This document shows, piece after piece, positions 8,195 to 16,931 of a stretch of 64,000 bases of DNA. The DNA is from CALMAK01 sp964392265 (GTDB lineage Bacteria > Patescibacteriota > Saccharimonadia > Saccharimonadales > Saccharimonadaceae). The position numbers were made by a program, and so were the translations under genes. The notes under the pieces are model-generated. The model ran no database searches and was not told the DNA's origin. It saw only the letters and a list, made by a program, of their open reading frames with translations. Positions within the stretch are counted from its first letter, which is position 1, and every line of letters starts with the position of its first letter. The stretch lies in contig CAYMOS010000002.1 of the NCBI GenBank assembly GCA_964392265.1, positions 124,001 to 188,000 on the forward strand, written 5' to 3'.

Positions 8195-9229
8195 CTATAC
8201 AGATTTTTTACGATAGAGAGTACTGGTATAGAAGGCGGCACCAATAAAGACAAGCCCAATAACGCCAGTAATAATTTCGTTCACATGGACGGAGATACTG
8301 ACAAGCAAGATAATCGCTAGGGCTCCGATTGCCCAGTGAGCACCGTGTTCAAGATGGACGAATTCATCAAGTGTGCCTTTTCGTACCATAAAGACCGTCA
8401 GGGAGCGTACGGCCATCGCGCCAATCACTCCTAGACCAAGGGCAATAATGACTGGGTCGGGGGTGATGGCAAACGCGCCAATTGCACCGTCAAATGATAG
8501 AGTAGCATCAAGAACTTCAAGATAGAGAAACATAAAGAACCCGGCTTTGCCCACAGCCAAGGCGGTGTTGCCCATTTTCTTTTGACTGTATTGCTGAAAC
8601 AGATCTCCAAGGCCTTTGATAAAGATATATAGCATAATGCCCAGGAGGCCGGAGATAAGAATAGTTGCCTGAGAGGCATCGGGTGTCGTGAAGGCCACGC
8701 CTAGCAGGGCACTAAGGGCGACAAACACTGACACGGTCTTAAGGCGGCCGATTCGAGCCAGCGGGCGCTCGAGGTGGTAGAGCCATTTGATGTCACGGTC
8801 TTCAAAAACAAAATCAAGAAAGAGTAGCAGCAAGAACATACCGCCGAATGAGGCGATGACCGGATGTGCCTCGGCTAAGATGTAGCCGTACGTGCCGGGA
8901 GTGTGCGGGTCGCCCTTGGCAAGTGCTAACTGCAGCGCCTCAATAGGACTAAGACCTGAGACGACACTGACGATCAAAAGAGGGAAGACGAGGCGCATAC
9001 CAAAGACGGCAATCAAGATGCCGATAGTCAGGAACATCTTTTGCCAAAAAGGGCTCATTTTGCGGAGGATACTGGCGTTCAAGACGGCGTTGTCGAATGA
9101 CAAGGAAACCTCAAGAATACCGAGAACGATACAGGTAAAAAGGGCCGCCCAACCACCATAGAAATAGGCGATAATCAATGAAGCAATGGTAGCAATAATG
9201 GTCCAACGAAAAAATCTGAGGAGTTGCAT
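8195..9229 (-). CDS. TerC/DUF475-family integral membrane protein
   Basis: The 344-residue protein has about nine membrane segments and the TerC-family pattern of acidic residues within helices: LEVSLSFDNAVLNA near residue 40 and LEVLDATLSFDGAIGA near 240. This family is linked to metal-ion export or tellurite resistance. The start at 9229 is preferred over an upstream ATG because a TACAAT box (9241-9246, minus) lies 11 bases before it. It is divergent from rpsB, whose promoter lies upstream. Substrate not determinable from sequence. Confidence 0.82.
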   Translation of the reverse strand: MQLLRFFRWTIIATIASLIIAYFYGGWAALFTCIVLGILEVSLSFDNAVLNASILRKMSPFWQKMFLTIGILIAVFGMRLVFPLLIVSVVSGLSPIEALQLALAKGDPHTPGTYGYILAEAHPVIASFGGMFLLLLFLDFVFEDRDIKWLYHLERPLARIGRLKTVSVFVALSALLGVAFTTPDASQATILISGLLGIMLYIFIKGLGDLFQQYSQKKMGNTALAVGKAGFFMFLYLEVLDATLSFDGAIGAFAITPDPVIIALGLGVIGAMAVRSLTVFMVRKGTLDEFVHLEHGAHWAIGALAIILLVSISVHVNEIITGVIGLVFIGAAFYTSTLYRKKSV

Positions 9230-9278
9230 AAACGTTATCCATTGTACCATGCATCTTGCGTCAATACCGGATATTTGG

Positions 9279-9284
9279 TACAAT
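9279..9284 (+). promoter_or_regulatory. rpsB -10 box (TACAAT)
   Basis: TACAAT lies 86 bases before the rpsB start, giving a leader of roughly 80 bases. This is unlike most genes in the window, which appear leaderless. Confidence 0.5.
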
Positions 9285-9317
9285 AACTCGGTAACAATTT
9301 ATAACGACACAACCGAT

Positions 9318-9344
9318 CTGGATACTCCTGAAATCTCAGGCCAG
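9318..9344 (+). promoter_or_regulatory. hairpin in the rpsB leader
   Basis: CTGG and CCAG enclose an inner stem CCTGA-aatc-TCAGG, with a five-base bulge on the 5' side. It lies just upstream of the Shine-Dalgarno site (AAGGAG near 9357). In other bacteria rpsB leaders bind S2 for autoregulation; that role here is inference. Confidence 0.45.
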
Positions 9345-9370
9345 CCGGTGAGGAAAAAGGAGTAACAACC

Positions 9371-10072
9371 ATGGCAGTGAAAACTGACATTAAAGCTTTG
9401 TTTGAAGCTGGTGTTCATTTTGGACACAAAACAAGCCGCTGGCACCCTAAGATGGCTGCGTATATCCACAGCAAGCGTCAGGATGCACATATTATTGATC
9501 TCGCCAAGACGGTAGAATCCCTTGACGTTGCGTTGCCGTTTTTGACCAGCGTGGCTGCAAGTGGCAAGAAGGTATTGTTCGTTGGTACGAAAAAACAAGT
9601 CAAAGACATCGTCAAGACAAGTGCAGAGGCTGCCAGCCAGCCATATGTGACTGAGCGTTGGATCGGTGGTATGTTGACGAACGTTGCGACCATCACAGCA
9701 CAGCTAAAGAAGCTACGCGACCTCGAAAAGCGCATGACATCAGGTGACCTCGAAAAGCGCTACAACAAGCTAGAAGTGCAGCGTTTCCAGGAAGAAATCG
9801 ATGAACTCAACCGCAAGTATGGCGGCATCAAAGAACTAAGCGGCAAGCCAGGTGCGTTATTTGTCACCGACGTGATTGCTGATGCGAATGCCGTCCGCGA
9901 AGCGAAGACATTGGGCATTCCAGTGGTTGGTATCGTCGACACCAATGCTAACCCAGATGACGTTGACTATGTGATTCCTGCGAATGATGATGCGATCAAG
10001 AGTGTTCAAATTCTGCTTGACTACGTGTCTGCCGCGATCAACGAAGGTACTGTTAAAAAAGAGGAGAAATAG
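9371..10072 (+). CDS. rpsB: 30S ribosomal protein S2
   Basis: The 233-residue protein shows the S2 signature: LFEAGVHFGHKTSRWHPKM at the N-terminus, YVTERWIGGMLTN near residue 90, and PGALFVTDVIADANAVREA near 160. It assembles into the small subunit. AAGGAG provides ribosome binding. It is followed after one base by tsf, the usual rpsB-tsf operon. Confidence 0.98.
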   Translation: MAVKTDIKALFEAGVHFGHKTSRWHPKMAAYIHSKRQDAHIIDLAKTVESLDVALPFLTSVAASGKKVLFVGTKKQVKDIVKTSAEAASQPYVTERWIGGMLTNVATITAQLKKLRDLEKRMTSGDLEKRYNKLEVQRFQEEIDELNRKYGGIKELSGKPGALFVTDVIADANAVREAKTLGIPVVGIVDTNANPDDVDYVIPANDDAIKSVQILLDYVSAAINEGTVKKEEK

Positions 10073-10073
10073 G

Positions 10074-10670
10074 ATGGGCGTATCTCTAGATGATGTAAAG
10101 AAGTTGAAAGAACTGACTGGCCTAGGTCTTGGCGATGCCAAGAACGCGTTGGTTGATGCGAATGGTGACTTTGACAAGGCGCTCGAAGCACTCCGTAAAA
10201 AGGGCCTGACGAAGGCTGAGAAAAAAGGTGATCGCGAGACCCGTGAAGGTATCGTTGACAGCTATGTTCACAGTGATCGCATTGGCGTGGTCGTAGAAGT
10301 AAACTGCGAAACCGATTTCGTGGCCCGTCTTCCTGAATTTCGTGAATTTGCTCATCAGATGGCTATGCAGATTGCCGCTATGAGCCCCGTATACCCAACG
10401 ATGGAAGATGTTCCAGCTGATGTCTACGAGGCAAAGAAGGCTGAACTACTTGCCAGTGATTCGCTGAAGAACAAGCCTGCTGAGATGGCCGAGAAGATTG
10501 TCGAAGGTCAGCTGAAAAAGCATTTTGCCGAGCAAGTATTGGCCGAGCAGGTGTTTGTGCTTGATGACAGTATGACGGTTGGTGAGCGCATTAAACAACA
10601 GATTGCCATGAACGGCGAGAACATCCGTGTCAGCCAGTTCAAGCGTATCGAACTAGGCGTTACTGAATAA
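10074..10670 (+). CDS. tsf: elongation factor Ts
   Basis: The 198-residue EF-Ts recycles EF-Tu-GDP. It has the N-terminal UBA-like helix region (LKELTGLGLGDAKNAL), the TDFVAR core motif in VNCETDFVARLPEF near residue 80, and one core subdomain, which is short compared with E. coli EF-Ts (283 aa) but like many bacteria. The start at 10074 has GAGGAGA upstream within the rpsB end. A strong terminator follows. Confidence 0.97.
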   Translation: MGVSLDDVKKLKELTGLGLGDAKNALVDANGDFDKALEALRKKGLTKAEKKGDRETREGIVDSYVHSDRIGVVVEVNCETDFVARLPEFREFAHQMAMQIAAMSPVYPTMEDVPADVYEAKKAELLASDSLKNKPAEMAEKIVEGQLKKHFAEQVLAEQVFVLDDSMTVGERIKQQIAMNGENIRVSQFKRIELGVTE

Positions 10671-10691
10671 AAAGTATTCGCTTATCATGAT

Positions 10692-10723
10692 AAATACCGC
10701 AGACAATGTCTGCGGTATTTTTT
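10692..10723 (+). terminator. intrinsic terminator of rpsB-tsf
   Basis: ACCGCAGAC-aat-GTCTGCGGT is a perfect 9-bp stem with a three-base loop followed by ATTTTTT. It may also serve the convergent OmpA-like gene in reverse, since AAAATA precedes the stem. Confidence 0.92.
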
Positions 10724-10731
10724 AATAAGGG

Positions 10732-11412
10732 CTAGGGATTGCAAACTTTTGCTGGGGTAGGAAAGATAGAGACAGAGACGGGGAGTCCATCAACATCAGA
10801 ATCGGTATACTCTTCACCTTCGTCTATCTCTTCGGTGTCGGTACTTTCACGCGACTGGTCTAGAGGGGTGATGATCTTTATGGCGTCCTCGTTCAAACCA
10901 GCTTTGATGAGGATTTGTTTGACGGTATCGAGGCGGCGGCCAGCAAGGTTACTGTCAAGGTCATACGATTCAAGCTGGACGGTAAAAGGAACGTCTTGGT
11001 GATTTTCTTTGTAGTATTTACCTACAGCTTCTAATAATCCAACAGGGTTACTGGCGATAGCGAGGTTAAAGTCAGTCATTCCAGGTTGAAAATATACCTC
11101 ATAAATATAGAGAGGTTCGTCCGAAACAACACCCGCCAAGGTGAGAGATTCGGCAGCGTTGTCGTTGATTGTCTTTAGAAGGTAGCCATAGGTTTTTGGC
11201 TCAAAACATTCGGCAGTAGTCGTATTTGAGGAAGAATCTTTCCGGGAAACAATAATAAGGACAACACTAGCAATAAGAAGAGCAAGAATAATAACAGCAA
11301 TGATGATACGAGCCGCTTTACGCTGGGGTTGTTTCGGAGGCGTGGGTGGTGCTACGTTTGTTTGGGTGAACCACTCTGGAGGTGTCATCGGATTGGGTTG
11401 TTCATTTGTCAT
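10732..11412 (-). CDS. membrane-anchored protein with OmpA-like C-terminal fold
   Basis: The 226-residue protein has a Pro/Gln-rich cytoplasmic N-terminus, one membrane helix (about residues 34-60) and an outside domain. The stretch VYFQPGMTDFN, then LLEAVGKYYKEN, then LAGRRLDTVKQILIKAGL follows the beta-alpha-beta-alpha order of OmpA_C domains, with the RR-(x)6-L helix that normally contacts peptidoglycan. A GHxD motif is not evident (LESYDLDSN instead), so the assignment is tentative. The C-terminus is acidic. It lies four bases after the pilin-like/GDPD gene and is probably its operon partner. Confidence 0.5.
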   Translation of the reverse strand: MTNEQPNPMTPPEWFTQTNVAPPTPPKQPQRKAARIIIAVIILALLIASVVLIIVSRKDSSSNTTTAECFEPKTYGYLLKTINDNAAESLTLAGVVSDEPLYIYEVYFQPGMTDFNLAIASNPVGLLEAVGKYYKENHQDVPFTVQLESYDLDSNLAGRRLDTVKQILIKAGLNEDAIKIITPLDQSRESTDTEEIDEGEEYTDSDVDGLPVSVSIFPTPAKVCNP

Positions 11413-11416
11413 AGAG

Positions 11417-12571
11417 CTATCCCTCTAATTTCTTACATAGACTTTTATCAAGCTTGGATGGGCCCCAAGCCTTATGACCTGGAGTTAAGTTACGGGTCCA
11501 AAATCCTAACTGATTGGCTAGTTTTAAGGCCTGTTTGGCACCGGGCTTGGTGTCAAAAGAGGCGATATGTGTCTTCACTTTATATTGATTCACGAGTGCA
11601 GCAAGCTCTGGGAGTTTTTCTTGCCAGTGAACAGAAGATTTTAATTCAAAACGAATATCGATTCCAGACGCTTTGGCTTGTTTAAGGATGTCTTCAACCC
11701 TGTGGATGGTGTATCCATCCTTGTGCTTGAGTTTACTCACCTCGGCCCATGTCATGTCTTTGATTTTCACTTTTGAACCTGCTTTGTATTTACCAGAGGT
11801 ATCGGTAAAGCCGCCCCAACGGACATCTTTTTGGAGGGGATCAACAGTGTGGCTGGCAACAATGACGCCATCCTTCGTGACCTGCAGGTCAATGTCAATA
11901 TAGCTGTAGCCATTCTTTGCCGCATGCTTGACACCTTCAGGTGAGTTCTCGAAGGCATAGGGTACCTTGGAGGGTTCTGGGGGAATGTGATACATCTTTC
12001 CTGATGGTCTTCCTTGGTTTGGGTTCCAATAGCAGGCTGTTGCGGCTTTTGCGGGAGGGGTGGGGGTAGTAGGTTTAGGATCAGTTGGATTTGTTGGCTT
12101 TGAGGGGGTGTCTGGGTTTGAGGGATTAGTAGGATCATTAGGTTGGGTACGAGAGCGGTCGCCGAGCGAGGTGTCGCCGTTGAGGACTCCTCCGGGCATA
12201 AGCCACTGCAAGAGGGCATACATACTACCAAAAGCAATGATACCGATAGTGACATTAATAAGGATGGTGCGGGCCTTCTTAACCTGGGAGGGTTCGCCAC
12301 CTGCAGTAGTGTAAACAATCGCGCCATAGACGATTCCACCAATTGCGGCAATGGCAGCCCCGACCGCCAAGATATTAACGGCCAAGACGAGGAATTTCCA
12401 GACCCCTGTATCAGCAACGGTCTTCGCCTCGTCATTGTCGGCTGACTTGCAGATCGTCTCAGAGAGAATACCACAGTCAAGGGCACTTGCTTGGGAAGCG
12501 ATAGGAACAATGAGGCTAGCGGAGATGACTATCGTTGCAATAAGAAGGGCATGTATGTGTTTTTTCTTCAT
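11417..12571 (-). CDS. pilin-like (TrbC/VirB2-type) membrane domain fused to GDPD-like domain
   Basis: This 384-residue protein has a signal peptide (to about residue 30, ending ASQASA). Two membrane helices at about 60-130 flank YTTAGGEPSQVKKARTIL, a pattern recurrent in CPR pilin-like/TrbC proteins. A Pro/Thr-rich linker (about 150-190) leads to a glycerophosphodiester phosphodiesterase-like domain: AFENSPEGV, then IDIDLQVTKDGVIVASHTVDPL. Canonical GDPD has HRG, ExD and HD; here the first motif reads HIPPE and ExD reads DID, so activity is uncertain. A TATAAT box (12584-12589, minus) is 12 bases before the start. It would place a GDPD domain outside the membrane. Confidence 0.65.
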   Translation of the reverse strand: MKKKHIHALLIATIVISASLIVPIASQASALDCGILSETICKSADNDEAKTVADTGVWKFLVLAVNILAVGAAIAAIGGIVYGAIVYTTAGGEPSQVKKARTILINVTIGIIAFGSMYALLQWLMPGGVLNGDTSLGDRSRTQPNDPTNPSNPDTPSKPTNPTDPKPTTPTPPAKAATACYWNPNQGRPSGKMYHIPPEPSKVPYAFENSPEGVKHAAKNGYSYIDIDLQVTKDGVIVASHTVDPLQKDVRWGGFTDTSGKYKAGSKVKIKDMTWAEVSKLKHKDGYTIHRVEDILKQAKASGIDIRFELKSSVHWQEKLPELAALVNQYKVKTHIASFDTKPGAKQALKLANQLGFWTRNLTPGHKAWGPSKLDKSLCKKLEG

Positions 12572-12661
12572 TTTGTAGAGTCTATTATAGGACAACTGGT
12601 TGTAATGGCAATGCTTTGTGGTTGATTTTGGGTAAGGTTACGGTAGAAGGGTAAAATCTGC

Positions 12662-12667
12662 TACACT
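12662..12667 (+). promoter_or_regulatory. -10 box for the frr-proS operon (TACACT)
   Basis: TACACT preceded by TGC lies 26 bases upstream of frr. A GAGG sequence at 12685-12688 supplies ribosome binding. This is the only promoter I see for the six genes that follow. Confidence 0.5.
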
Positions 12668-12693
12668 GGATATAACTAATTAGTGAGGAAAAT

Positions 12694-13248
12694 ATGTTTG
12701 ATACTGATGAATACGAACTAAGAATGCAAGCAGCAGTCGAGCATTTTGAGGCGGAACTGAAGAAGGTTCGTACTGGTCGTGCACATGCCAGTATGCTTGA
12801 TAGCATCCAGGTTGAGGCGTACGGATCAACAATGCCCCTTAACCAGGTGGCAAATGTGACGGCACCCGAGCCACAGATGCTATTGATTAGCCCGTTTGAC
12901 CCAAGCAATATTCAGGCAATTGCCGGGGCGATTCGCGCCGATCAAAGTCTTGGATTTAACCCGTCGGATGATGGTCGTGTGGTTCGTGTCCCAGTACCAC
13001 CACTGACCGAAGAGCGCCGCAAGTTGCTGGTACGTCAAACTGGTGAAAAAGTTGAAGAAGCCCGGATTGCCCTGCGTAATATTCGCCAAGATGCCTTCAA
13101 AGAGATCAAGCGCATGAAAGATGGCAAGGAATTCTCTGAAGACGATGCCAAGCGCGCCGAAAAGGCCATTGATGACGTCATGGCGACGACGAACAATACT
13201 ATTGATGAGCTGTTCAAGGCGAAAGAACGGGACATCCTAAAGATCTAA
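12694..13248 (+). CDS. frr: ribosome recycling factor
   Basis: The 184-residue RRF splits post-termination ribosomes with EF-G. It has the family pattern LKKVRTGRAHASMLDSI near residue 25, the hinge region, and the C-terminal PPLTEERRKLLVRQTGEKVEEARIALRNIRQD helix. Length is standard. Its stop overlaps the next start (TAATG), so translation is coupled. First gene of a long operon. Confidence 0.97.
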   Translation: MFDTDEYELRMQAAVEHFEAELKKVRTGRAHASMLDSIQVEAYGSTMPLNQVANVTAPEPQMLLISPFDPSNIQAIAGAIRADQSLGFNPSDDGRVVRVPVPPLTEERRKLLVRQTGEKVEEARIALRNIRQDAFKEIKRMKDGKEFSEDDAKRAEKAIDDVMATTNNTIDELFKAKERDILKI

Positions 13249-14306
13249 TGGCGAGCTTGCCAAAACAAATCTTGGCGTATCGATCTGCTATCGATGCAAT
13301 GCTGCCACGTATTATCGACGAGGCCTTTAATGATGTGCCTGCCTTGTCGACTGCAGCGCATGAGGGGCGTCAGCTTTTGGAAGAATATATTGCCCGCCCA
13401 GGCAAGAGGATCAGGGGCGCCTTGGTCGCATCGCTCTATGATGACCTGACGGGGACCGAGCTAAATGAAGTGGGGTTACGTGCAGCAGCGGCACTGGAGG
13501 TGATCCAGGCACACTTGCTGATGATTGATGACGTCATGGACGAATCCCCTACGAGACGTGGCCAGCCAGCGCTTCACCGTGCCTATCAAGACAGTGCGCG
13601 GGTATCGCTACGCGAGGCCGAAATGGCGACGATTTTGTTTGCTGACATTGCCTATGCTATTGCCAATCACGCAATTAGCCAGCTTGACGTGCCTCCGCAA
13701 CATGTGACGAGAGCACTGGGCTGGCTGCAAGCTGATATTATCACGACGAACCTGGGGCAGTTTGACGACATGTCACAGTCGCCCGCTCGTCAGCCAACAT
13801 TTGATGACATCATGCGGCGCTATCAACAAAAGACCAGTTACTATTCGTTTGTCAATCCGTTAACGCTCGGTCTATCGCTTGCTGGCAAGCAAGATGAGGG
13901 CAGGGCTGCCGCTGAAGCCTTTGGTGTTCCAGCGGGCGTCGCCTTTCAGTTAGGCGATGATCTCCTCGGGATGTTTGGTGATCCTGATCAGACAGGCAAG
14001 TCCAATCTTGATGATCTCAGGGAGGGCAAATATACCCTGTTGATGCATTGCGCCTATTCGGTCGCGGATGACACGGGGCGGATGACGCTTGAACGGCTCC
14101 TTGGCAAAGCAGATGCCGATGCAGCTGACCTCAGTGAAATGCAACGACTGCTTGAGTCTACCGGTGCAGTCACGCATGCCCGTCAGCAAGGTCGCGAGGC
14201 GGCCGACCAAGCGATCGAATCTGCGATGAGTAGTACGGTATGGAGTAAGAACCATGGTAATCTGCTAAGAGATCTCGTAGAGTTTTCAATTGAAAGGAGT
14301 ATATAG
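13248..14306 (+). CDS. polyprenyl diphosphate synthase
   Basis: The 352-residue isoprenyl diphosphate synthase has the first Asp-rich motif DDVMDESPTRRG (about residues 93-104) and a second region reading GDDLLGMFGDPDQTGK (about 238-253), as in actinobacterial IdsA-type enzymes. It condenses isopentenyl diphosphate units. Directly downstream uppS extends such products to the C55 lipid carrier, so the likely job is making the allylic primer. Product length cannot be read reliably. It overlaps frr by one base. Confidence 0.9.
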   Translation: MASLPKQILAYRSAIDAMLPRIIDEAFNDVPALSTAAHEGRQLLEEYIARPGKRIRGALVASLYDDLTGTELNEVGLRAAAALEVIQAHLLMIDDVMDESPTRRGQPALHRAYQDSARVSLREAEMATILFADIAYAIANHAISQLDVPPQHVTRALGWLQADIITTNLGQFDDMSQSPARQPTFDDIMRRYQQKTSYYSFVNPLTLGLSLAGKQDEGRAAAEAFGVPAGVAFQLGDDLLGMFGDPDQTGKSNLDDLREGKYTLLMHCAYSVADDTGRMTLERLLGKADADAADLSEMQRLLESTGAVTHARQQGREAADQAIESAMSSTVWSKNHGNLLRDLVEFSIERSI

Positions 14307-14309
14307 GAA

Positions 14310-15005
14310 ATGGCGACAGAGCAATTGGTTCCTCGGCATGTTGGTCTTATTTTGGATGGCAATCGTCGGTGGGCAAAGCAGCACGGTTTACCCACCTATG
14401 AGGGTCATCTTGCGGGGTATAATGCCCTCAAGGATGTTATTGCCGCCCTGGCTGACGCTGGCGTGCAGTACATCTCTTTTTATTCGTTTTCGACACAGAA
14501 CTGGAGTCGCGCTGAAGAGGAGATTACGGGGATAATGTCACTCGTACGACGGGCATTTAAAAGTGACATCAAGCAACTAGTGAAAGACGATTATAAAGTC
14601 GTGGTCATGGGCTCGCGTAATCGTTTGCCAGCCGATATCTCTGAAATGATTGACAAGACCGAAGAGGTCAGTCGGGGAGGCACCCGAGCGACACTCGCCA
14701 TGTGTTTCAACTACGGCGGGCAAGAAGAGATTGTACGGGCTGCTCGGCGATTGATCGAAGATGGCGTGTCGGCTGCTGAGGTGACGCTTGAATCATTCGC
14801 GGGTGCTTTGGATCATCCGGATATCCCACCTTGCGACTTGATTGTCCGCACTAGTGGAGAGCAGCGTCTGAGCGATTTCATGTTATGGCGCAGTGCCTAC
14901 AGCGAATTTCTATTCCTTGAAAAGTTTTGGCCAGAGATGACAAAGGAAGACGTAAGCGCTATACTGGAAGAATATGCAAATCGCCACCGGCGATTTGGCG
15001 GATAA
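14310..15005 (+). CDS. uppS: isoprenyl transferase (undecaprenyl diphosphate synthase)
   Basis: The 231-residue cis-prenyltransferase carries the catalytic Asp16 in LILDGNRRWAK and the conserved SFYSFSTQNWSR and DLIVRTSGEQRLSDFMLWRSAYSEF blocks. It makes the undecaprenyl carrier for peptidoglycan. An AAAGGAG site precedes the start at 14310. Together with the prenyl synthase upstream and uppP at 38600 it completes synthesis and recycling of the lipid carrier. Confidence 0.97.
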   Translation: MATEQLVPRHVGLILDGNRRWAKQHGLPTYEGHLAGYNALKDVIAALADAGVQYISFYSFSTQNWSRAEEEITGIMSLVRRAFKSDIKQLVKDDYKVVVMGSRNRLPADISEMIDKTEEVSRGGTRATLAMCFNYGGQEEIVRAARRLIEDGVSAAEVTLESFAGALDHPDIPPCDLIVRTSGEQRLSDFMLWRSAYSEFLFLEKFWPEMTKEDVSAILEEYANRHRRFGG

Positions 15006-15018
15006 ATAAGGGGGAGGA

Positions 15019-16155
15019 ATGTTGATTCTCGGTATTATAACGGGGCTAATTGTACTGGTGATCTTGATCGTCGTGCACGAGTTAGGGCATGCAATCGTGG
15101 CACGTCGAAATGGTGTGGTGGTCGAGGAATTTGGCATTGGGTTTCCTCCTCAGGCATGGAAACGCAAGCTGAAGAATGGCATCATCTTTTCATTGAACTG
15201 GCTTCCTTTGGGAGGATTCGTCAAACTAAAGGGCGAGCATGACGCCGCGACAGGCAAGGGGACGTACGGGGCAGCTTCGTTTTGGCAAAAGACAAAAATA
15301 TTGCTGGCTGGTGTCGTAATGAACTGGCTGGTGGCGGCCATTCTCTTTACGATTCTTGCTTGGGTAGGGCTGCCAAAGATTATCCCGAATCAGTTTGCCG
15401 TGCCGGCGGATAGTCGTATTGACCGCAGTGCGATTACCTTGACGCAAATTGTCGAGGACAGTGCGGCGGCACATGCTGGATTTGAAAAAGGTGATCAGAT
15501 TGTTGCTGTTGAAGGTGCACCTGTAGCAACAAGCGCAGACTTTATTGCTATCACCAAGCGGTCGGTTGGTAAAACAGTCGATATCACCTATGAACGACAA
15601 GACGCTCGCCATACGGTGCCGGTGACATTAGGGACAAATACGGCGAAAGGTGCCTTTGGCGCTTCGATAGGTCAGAGTGAGACAATTCACGCTACCTGGT
15701 CAGCGCCAATCGTTGGCATCGCAACAACCGGTCAACTTAGCTGGGAGACAATTCAAGGTCTGGGCGGACTGCTGGGTAAACTAGCGAGCGGTGTTGTTCG
15801 GCAGTTCAGTGGTGACGAGGCAGTGAGGCAGCAGGCAGGTCGCGATCTTGAGGCGGTGAGCAACAGCGTGGCGGGACCGGTTGGCATCTTGGGAGTGATT
15901 TTCCCTTCAGCACAACAACAAGGTCCGGTACAGGTGTTGCTACTCACGGCAGTCGTGTCGTTGACGCTCGCGGTCATGAATGCGCTGCCGATTCCGGCGC
16001 TTGATGGCGGACGCTGGTGGACGATGGTGGTATTCAGACTCCTGAAGAAGAAGCTGACCAAAGAACGCGAAGAGACGATTCAAGGGATAGGATTTCTGGT
16101 ACTGTTCGGGCTGATTATTGTCATAACGATTTCAGATGTGGTAAAGCTATGGTAG
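15019..16155 (+). CDS. rseP: site-2 protease RseP-like zinc metalloprotease
   Basis: The 378-residue intramembrane protease has HELGH at residues 20-24 in the first membrane segment, a PDZ domain in the middle (HAGFEKGDQIVAVEGAPV near 155) and the NALPIPALDGG motif near 325 that supplies the third zinc ligand. The family cleaves transmembrane anti-sigma factors and signal-peptide remnants. GGGGGAGG precedes the ATG. It overlaps the next gene by seven bases. The dxr-cdsA neighbours seen in other bacteria are absent. Confidence 0.95.
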   Translation: MLILGIITGLIVLVILIVVHELGHAIVARRNGVVVEEFGIGFPPQAWKRKLKNGIIFSLNWLPLGGFVKLKGEHDAATGKGTYGAASFWQKTKILLAGVVMNWLVAAILFTILAWVGLPKIIPNQFAVPADSRIDRSAITLTQIVEDSAAAHAGFEKGDQIVAVEGAPVATSADFIAITKRSVGKTVDITYERQDARHTVPVTLGTNTAKGAFGASIGQSETIHATWSAPIVGIATTGQLSWETIQGLGGLLGKLASGVVRQFSGDEAVRQQAGRDLEAVSNSVAGPVGILGVIFPSAQQQGPVQVLLLTAVVSLTLAVMNALPIPALDGGRWWTMVVFRLLKKKLTKEREETIQGIGFLVLFGLIIVITISDVVKLW

Positions 16156-16919
16156 AGAAAACACCTCCACACAAACCAGCCAAATCTCAATACAAGAGAG
16201 GCGCCTTGATTGTCGTCGCCTTTGCCCTCTGGACGGCTATCGGATTTTATGGGGCGCAGTTCCTCGTTGTCGGGGTATTATGGGCATTGCAACAAATGGG
16301 CGTTGATTTTAGCCTGGTTAACGAAACGATATTTAATACAGTGCTTGCAGCGGTCGTCTATGTGACGGCGCTGGTGATCGTCATCGGTGGTCCTTGGGTA
16401 GTAAAGCAGCAGCGCACTACCAAGCAAGATGTTGGCTTGCATCGTCTGCCAACCTGGGCGGAGTTAGGGCTGGCGCCAGCAGGGCTGATCGTTTATTTCA
16501 TTACGAGCGGGTTAGTAACCTATCTTATTACACTCCTTGTTCCTGGGTTTGATGCTGGGCAGGCGCAGGATGTTGGGTTTGAACAGTTAGTCTTGCGGCA
16601 GGACTATCTCCTTGCCTTCTTTACACTTGTCATCGTGGCGCCTATCGCCGAGGAAACGCTCTTTCGTGGCTATCTGTATGGCAAGCTCAAAAAGTACTCA
16701 CCGCGCTGGATAGCGATTATCGTCACCAGTATATTGTTTGGCCTAGCGCACGGCCAATGGAATGTTGCGATCGATACCTTTGTGCTGAGCGTCTTTCTCT
16801 GTATACTAAGAGACATAACAGGGAGCCTGTGGCCTTCAATTATGTTACATATGCTGAAGAACGGGATCGCGTACTACTTCCTGTTCGTCAACCCCTATCT
16901 CATTCAATCATTGCAATAA
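16149..16919 (+). CDS. CPBP-family intramembrane metalloprotease
   Basis: The 256-residue protein has about seven membrane segments and the Abi/CPBP motifs: EETLFRGYLYG near residue 168 and FGLAHGQWN near 200. The conserved Glu-Glu, Arg and His are expected metal and catalytic residues of Rce1-like proteases. The start at 16149 lies inside the rseP end, which indicates translational coupling. The longer upstream frame lies within rseP and is not real. Substrate unknown; it may process lipid-modified peptides or act in immunity. Confidence 0.88.
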   Translation: MVEKTPPHKPAKSQYKRGALIVVAFALWTAIGFYGAQFLVVGVLWALQQMGVDFSLVNETIFNTVLAAVVYVTALVIVIGGPWVVKQQRTTKQDVGLHRLPTWAELGLAPAGLIVYFITSGLVTYLITLLVPGFDAGQAQDVGFEQLVLRQDYLLAFFTLVIVAPIAEETLFRGYLYGKLKKYSPRWIAIIVTSILFGLAHGQWNVAIDTFVLSVFLCILRDITGSLWPSIMLHMLKNGIAYYFLFVNPYLIQSLQ

Positions 16920-16931
16920 GGAGTCTATCGC

